Positions 6,704-10,096 of a stretch of 10,096 nt of DNA are shown here, piece by piece (the first letter of the stretch is position 1; every line of letters begins with the position of its first letter). The notes beneath the pieces are model-generated. The model searched no databases, had not been told where the DNA came from, and worked only from the letters and a program-made list of their open reading frames with translations. This DNA is from Bacteroidota bacterium (GTDB lineage Bacteria > Bacteroidota > Bacteroidia > NS11-12g > UBA955). The position numbers and the translations under genes are program-made. The DNA lies in the NCBI GenBank assembly GCA_018969565.1, contig JAGWYC010000055.1, positions 1 to 10,096 on the forward strand, read 5' to 3'.

Positions 6704-6711
6704 CGAAATTA
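6704..6711 (-). promoter_or_regulatory. Probable -7 box of rnhB
   Basis: On the minus strand this reads TAATTTCG, one mismatch from TAnnTTTG, followed by CCAC and the rnhB ATG. The four-base spacing is the same as at yebC. No -33 TTG is seen. The box overlaps the region just upstream of the divergent methyltransferase promoter, so the two polymerases could interfere. Confidence 0.45.
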
Positions 6712-6737
6712 GGCGATGCCGCCATTCCTTTACCATG

Positions 6738-6766
6738 TTGTTCAGTGCCTTAAAGAAGTAAATTTG
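6738..6766 (+). promoter_or_regulatory. Promoter of the methyltransferase-SDR-SUI1 operon
   Basis: TTG at 6738-6740 and TAAATTTG at 6759-6766 are separated by 18 bp, within the range known for Bacteroidota promoters (-33 TTG, -7 TAnnTTTG). This is the most complete promoter in the window. CCACAC and then ATG follow the -7 box, so the transcript should have a leader of at most a few bases. It lies inside the longer reading frame beginning at 6716, which argues against that upstream start. Confidence 0.7.
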
Positions 6767-6772
6767 CCACAC

Positions 6773-7513
6773 ATGACCGCCTATCGCCAACTCTTATACA
6801 GCAACTATCACAGTACGCAAAGCGGCAGGGCTTCAGGTACTGACCGGTCGGCCCTTTTTCTCAGAGAGCGTAAGCAGTTTTCCGAGGAAATTCTGCCCTT
6901 GCTTGAATACATGAATCGGGAGGCAAAAATTCTGGATATGGGCTGTGGCTCCGGTTCTTTGCTCTCTGCCATGAGTCATTTCGGATTCGCAGACACTTTG
7001 GGTGTAGATGTAAGTCCGGAACAGGTGGCATTAGCCGGGGAAATGGGCGTTAGGGGTGTGATTCAGGGAGATGTGCTTGAAGTGCTTCGTTCATCCAAAA
7101 ACAAATTTGATCTGATTACAGGCATGGACATTATTGAGCATTTTACCAAAGACGAACTGGTTGAATTGCTACAGGCGGCATATACAGCGCTGCGACCCGG
7201 AGGGATGCTTCTGTTGCGAACGCCGAATATGGATGCACCCATTGCTTCGGTATTTGCCTATGGCGATTTCACCCATGAACTGCTGCTCAACGCTTCAGGC
7301 GCGCAGCAGGTGATGTTGGCTGCGGGTTTTTCCCGGGTAGATGTCCTTCCATCATTGATGCGCACAGATGGATGGCTAAAAGAACAGATGAGAAAAATCA
7401 CTTGGTCATTCCTTTCTTTTCGACTGAAACTTGAACTTTTTGCCACGGCACGAAGCAGCAGGAATGTGGTATTTACTCCTAACCTCATCATAAAGGCAAT
7501 TAAAGCATCATGA
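6773..7513 (+). CDS. Class I SAM-dependent methyltransferase (UbiG-like fold)
   Basis: The protein has 246 residues. The Rossmann-type SAM site is clear: ILDMGCGSGSLL (motif I, about 53-64), the acidic residue after strand 2 in LGVDVSPEQ, QGDVLE (about 98-103), FDLITGMDIIEHF (about 112-124), and the late motif LRPGGMLLLRTPN. The C-terminal half, with GDFTHELLLNASGAQQVMLAAGF, resembles methyltransferases found among surface-sugar and secondary-metabolite genes, but the substrate cannot be told. An ATG at 6716 would add 19 residues and include the promoter; MTAYRQLLYS at 6773 is chosen because it directly follows the -7 box. The stop overlaps the next start by 4 bp (ATGA), so it is coupled to the dehydrogenase gene. 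Confidence 0.88.
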   Translation: MTAYRQLLYSNYHSTQSGRASGTDRSALFLRERKQFSEEILPLLEYMNREAKILDMGCGSGSLLSAMSHFGFADTLGVDVSPEQVALAGEMGVRGVIQGDVLEVLRSSKNKFDLITGMDIIEHFTKDELVELLQAAYTALRPGGMLLLRTPNMDAPIASVFAYGDFTHELLLNASGAQQVMLAAGFSRVDVLPSLMRTDGWLKEQMRKITWSFLSFRLKLELFATARSSRNVVFTPNLIIKAIKAS

Positions 7514-8283
7514 ATAATTCAACACCCATTGCGATGATTACCGGCGCCGGTTCAGGCATAGGAGATGCAATAGCCCGTGCGCTTGCCAGGGCCTCCTACA
7601 ACCTCATTATTACGGGTAGAAGGGGGGAACGACTTGAGGCTTTGGCTGAAGCGTTAAGCGCAGAACATCAAATTCAGGTACGCGTATGTGTACTGGATGT
7701 GCGAAATCGGGCAGCGGTGAATGCATGTGTAGCGGAATTGCCGGATGGGTGGCGCAATATCAGTGTGTTGGTGAACAATGCAGGACTGGCTTGGGGCCTG
7801 GAACCCATTGATGAAGGAGACCCGGATAAATGGGATGCCATGATGGACACCAATGTGAAGGGTTTATTGTATGTCAGCAGAGCCGTGATACCACTTATGC
7901 CAAAGGATGGTTCAGCCCATATCATCAACATCGGGTCCATTGCAGGAAAAGAAGTATATGCCAATGGTGCGGTTTATTGCGCGAGTAAATTTGCGGTGGA
8001 TGCCCTGAGCAAGGGAATGCGCATTGATTTAGCGAAATATCCTATTCGCGTGGGGTGTGTCCATCCCGGTGCGGTAGAAACCGAGTTTAGTCTGGTGCGT
8101 TTTGATGGAGACGAAACGCGTGCCTCAAAGGTGTATGAAGGATTTGAGAATCTGGTTGCCATGGATGTGGCAGAAGCTGTATGGTTCATGTTAAACCGGC
8201 CGCCTCATGTGAACATCAATGAGTTGACCATCATGCCCACCGCTCAGCCTGCCGCAGGCATAATACACCGAAAAACAGTTTGA
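7510..8283 (+). CDS. Short-chain dehydrogenase/reductase, YdfG-like
   Basis: The protein has 257 residues, a classical SDR. The cofactor motif TGAGSGIG is at 11-18, the R37-R38 pair after strand 2 favours NADP(H), D63 sits in LDV, and NNAG at 89-92. The catalytic tetrad is N115, S143, Y156 and K160 (YCASK). The tail PGAVETEFSLVRFDGD and MPTAQ resembles the YdfG group, NADP-dependent 3-hydroxy acid dehydrogenases that act on serine, threonine or similar substrates; YdfG also handles malonic semialdehyde in E. coli. Cytoplasmic. It is the middle gene of the operon, overlapping the methyltransferase by 4 bp and ending 11 bp before the SUI1-like gene. Family is certain, substrate is inferred. Confidence 0.92.
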   Translation: MNNSTPIAMITGAGSGIGDAIARALARASYNLIITGRRGERLEALAEALSAEHQIQVRVCVLDVRNRAAVNACVAELPDGWRNISVLVNNAGLAWGLEPIDEGDPDKWDAMMDTNVKGLLYVSRAVIPLMPKDGSAHIINIGSIAGKEVYANGAVYCASKFAVDALSKGMRIDLAKYPIRVGCVHPGAVETEFSLVRFDGDETRASKVYEGFENLVAMDVAEAVWFMLNRPPHVNINELTIMPTAQPAAGIIHRKTV

Positions 8284-8294
8284 GGATTGAAGCG

Positions 8295-8618
8295 ATGAGC
8301 AATAAAAACAAGAACCGAAACGGCATCGTATATAGTACCAATACTGATTTTCAATACAATCATCAGGAAGAAGAAGATACCCCGATGCCTTCCGAGCAAC
8401 ATTTGTATGTGAGGAGAGAGGTGCGCAATGGGAAAGCCTGTGTGGTGGTGAAGGAATTCAGGGGGAAGGCGGCCGATTTAAAGGAACTGGAACGGAAACT
8501 TAAAGCAGCCTGTGGAACCGGTGGAACCGCCAAGGACGGGGAAATTCTCATCCAGGGAGAAGTGCTGGACAAAGTCAGAGCCTTGTTGAAGCAACTCGGT
8601 TATCGAACGAAAGGTTAG
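8295..8618 (+). CDS. SUI1/eIF1-like translation factor (YciH family)
   Basis: The protein has 107 residues. After a basic, probably flexible N-terminus (MSNKNKNRNG) and an acidic patch (EEED), a SUI1 domain runs from about 37 to 105: VRREVRNGKACVVVKEFRG, then the typical CGTGGTAKDGEILIQG at about 73-88, then DKVRALLKQLGYRTKG. Bacterial members such as E. coli YciH resemble eukaryotic eIF1 and are thought to affect initiation fidelity under stress. A TTG at 8280 would extend it by five residues; the ATG at 8295 is preferred. It is the last gene of the operon, 11 bp after the SDR. Its stop overlaps the end of the convergent msrA by 4 bp. Confidence 0.9.
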   Translation: MSNKNKNRNGIVYSTNTDFQYNHQEEEDTPMPSEQHLYVRREVRNGKACVVVKEFRGKAADLKELERKLKAACGTGGTAKDGEILIQGEVLDKVRALLKQLGYRTKG

Positions 8619-9301
8619 GGGTTGCTCCCTTTTTGCAGGGGTGTTTCCCGCAATCGTTCTTTAAAGAGTTTACGGAATTTCTCCACTTTTTCACCCACTA
8701 CATAATGGCAGTATGGATTATCCCCATTCTGACGGTAGTAGTCCTGGTGGTAATCTTCAGCAGGGTAGAACATGGATAACGGGGCTATTTCGGTAACAAT
8801 GGCACCCGAGTAAACACCGGCTTCTTCCAGCGTTTTCTTGCTCAGCAAGGCAATGTCGCGCTGGGTTTCATTCATGTAATAAATTCCACTGCGGTATTGC
8901 GTACCCACATCATTCCCTTGCCGGTTCAGTTGTGTCGGATCATGAACACGCCAGAATACCTCTAACAGTTCTGCGTAACTCACAGAATCCGGGTTGTATA
9001 GAATTTTCACCACTTCAGCATGCCCGGTTCTTCCGGTACAAACCTCCCGGTAAGCGGGATTTTTCACTGTTCCGTTGCTGTAACCACTGATTACATCCAA
9101 AACCCCGTTCATGTTGCGGTACACCGCATCGAGGCACCAGAAACAGCCTCCGGCCAGCACGGCAGTGTCTGTATGAGCCGAGTCAATAGGTTGATTCATA
9201 CCCGTTAATTCTTTTTTTGATTGATGAATATTCTTTTGGCCACAGGCACCCAGAGCGCTCAGCGTGAAACAGAACCCAAGTACGATGTTATAGCCTGACA
9301 T
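8615..9301 (-). CDS. msrA: Peptide methionine sulfoxide reductase MsrA, predicted lipoprotein
   Basis: MsrA reduces methionine-S-sulfoxide in proteins. The protein has 228 residues: a signal peptide whose lipobox LGAC places the lipidated cysteine at C20, a linker to about 45, then the MsrA domain. The active site GCFWC (52-56) contains the catalytic C53; GYSNG at 73-77, HDPTQLNRQGNDVGTQYRSGIYY at about 120-142 and the late C198 (PYCHY) are typical, with C56 or C198 as resolving cysteines. An ATG at 9325 adds eight residues but spoils the lipoprotein signal, so 9301 is chosen; that start overlaps the end of the PAP2 gene by 14 bp. As a lipoprotein it should repair envelope proteins and need an exported thiol donor. 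Confidence 0.94.
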   Translation of the reverse strand: MSGYNIVLGFCFTLSALGACGQKNIHQSKKELTGMNQPIDSAHTDTAVLAGGCFWCLDAVYRNMNGVLDVISGYSNGTVKNPAYREVCTGRTGHAEVVKILYNPDSVSYAELLEVFWRVHDPTQLNRQGNDVGTQYRSGIYYMNETQRDIALLSKKTLEEAGVYSGAIVTEIAPLSMFYPAEDYHQDYYRQNGDNPYCHYVVGEKVEKFRKLFKERLRETPLQKGSNP

Positions 9302-10096
9302 GCAATTGATGGTTAAGCAAAGCAACGCCGCATCCTACTAAAATTCCCGCCAGCACATCGGTGGGATAATGTTTGCCGGCAGCAACGCGCATAACAGCTA
9401 TGCCTCCTGCTGTAATAAACGATGCTGCACTCAAAATTGTTCGACGTGTTGCGGGCATATTCATCTGCTTCATGGCCAAAGTAAAAGAAGTAGCTAAACA
9501 AAATGCCGCTGAACTGTGACCGGATATAAAGGAATAGCGAGCATCAATATTGTTTTTAACCGATTCCGGCGTGTTCAGGGCATAGACCAGGGGGCGTGAA
9601 CGCAGCTTCATGAGTTTAATTCCCTGGGTAATATTCATAGTCCACAAGAGCGATTGAGAACAAACCAAGGTGGCATTTACCCAACCACGGTCTTTCATAT
9701 TAGGGATGGTGCCGATGAATGGAAGCGCCATTTGCGCCATCAACAGCAGGTCTGATTTTTTGGCATAGGCGGGGCGGTATTGGTATTGAAACCAATGGTC
9801 AGGTCCCAACATATACGCCTGTTTAGCTGCCGGAACAGGTAGGGATTTATCGCGGTGCATGCCCAATTGCATTCCTCCCTGGACTGCCAAGCCGGAAATA
9901 CAGATACCCAGGTCCGTACCCCTGTTCATCTTGTAAGTCTGGGCCGCACAATCCTGACCGCTGAACATGGAAATTACAAACGCAACAAGTGTCAAAACGA
10001 CACTAAGTTTTAATGGCCTGAATGGGGTGGAAAGACTGTTACTTCCTGAACTGAAACTGCGTTGCGCGTGCCGTGTTAATAGGTAGCTGATTTTCA
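9288..10096 (-). CDS. PAP2-family membrane phosphatase (5' end at or beyond the window edge)
   Basis: PAP2 enzymes remove phosphate from lipid phosphates such as undecaprenyl pyrophosphate, phosphatidic acid or lipid A. Counting from an in-frame TTG at 9995, the three signature motifs are K127-x6-R134-P135, S158-G159-H160 and R203-x5-H209-x3-D213 (AGKHYPTD); hydrophobic segments surround them. An N-terminal hydrophobic stretch (SVVLTLVAFVISMF, about 9966-10007, then GQDCAAQ) looks like a signal peptide or anchor. The frame stays open to the last base, no ATG precedes the motif ISM, and the codon cut at 10095-10097 ends in TG, so an ATG exactly at the edge is quite possible. msrA follows with a 14 bp overlap, suggesting one operon. 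The lipid substrate is not resolved. Confidence 0.85.
   Translation of the reverse strand, partial: KISYLLTRHAQRSFSSGSNSLSTPFRPLKLSVVLTLVAFVISMFSGQDCAAQTYKMNRGTDLGICISGLAVQGGMQLGMHRDKSLPVPAAKQAYMLGPDHWFQYQYRPAYAKKSDLLLMAQMALPFIGTIPNMKDRGWVNATLVCSQSLLWTMNITQGIKLMKLRSRPLVYALNTPESVKNNIDARYSFISGHSSAAFCLATSFTLAMKQMNMPATRRTILSAASFITAGGIAVMRVAAGKHYPTDVLAGILVGCGVALLNHQLHVRL

Noticed and set aside
6716..6772. 19-residue N-terminal extension of the methyltransferase
   Set aside because: It would place the complete promoter (TTG plus TAAATTTG) inside the coding region; the ATG at 6773 fits better.
1..10096. CRISPR array, insertion sequence, prophage or defence system
   Set aside because: No regularly spaced repeats, transposase, integrase, nuclease-defence or toxin-antitoxin genes are seen; gene content is housekeeping and envelope.

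Overview
The window looks like an ordinary chromosomal stretch of a Bacteroidota genome. The class is uncertain, but Chitinophagia or Sphingobacteriia-like lineages fit. Three things point there: the C-terminus of a Bacteroidota-type LptD, a YebC protein that starts in the Bacteroidota way (MGRAFEFRK), and repeated promoter elements of the Bacteroidota type (TAnnTTTG). No start codon shows a convincing Shine-Dalgarno sequence. I see no phage, transposase, CRISPR array, tRNA or rRNA.

Left part (1-3396). The 3' end of an outer-membrane LptD-like gene (+) meets a leftward cluster, yebC - tlpA-like - redoxin, which probably forms one transcription unit (32 bp gap, then a 4 bp overlap). The 140 bp between the converging ends holds REP-like palindromic hairpins. 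A DUF1569 gene diverges from yebC.

Middle (3410-6699). purL (FGAM synthase, purine synthesis) reads leftward. Its start is followed by about 470 bp without a protein gene. That gap holds a promoter, a structured stretch and a strong intrinsic terminator on the + strand, best explained as a small non-coding RNA gene of about 135 nt. rnhB (RNase HII) reads leftward on its far side.

Right part (6738-10096). A rightward three-gene operon encodes a SAM-dependent methyltransferase, a YdfG-like short-chain dehydrogenase and a SUI1/eIF1-like protein. It converges, with a 4 bp overlap, on a leftward pair: a PAP2 phosphatase (5' end probably at the window edge) and a lipoprotein MsrA.

Recurring themes: four genes (yebC, purL, rnhB, methyltransferase), and probably DUF1569 as well, carry a TAnnTTTG-type -7 box ending only 1-7 nt before the start codon, which predicts leaderless or nearly leaderless mRNAs. 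Several products belong to thiol-redox or envelope biology (two exported thioredoxin-fold proteins, lipoprotein MsrA, PAP2, LptD). The rest are housekeeping (YebC, PurL, RNase HII). I found no clearly novel multi-gene system. The most interesting items are the candidate ncRNA, the promoter/start-codon arrangement and the palindromic repeat.
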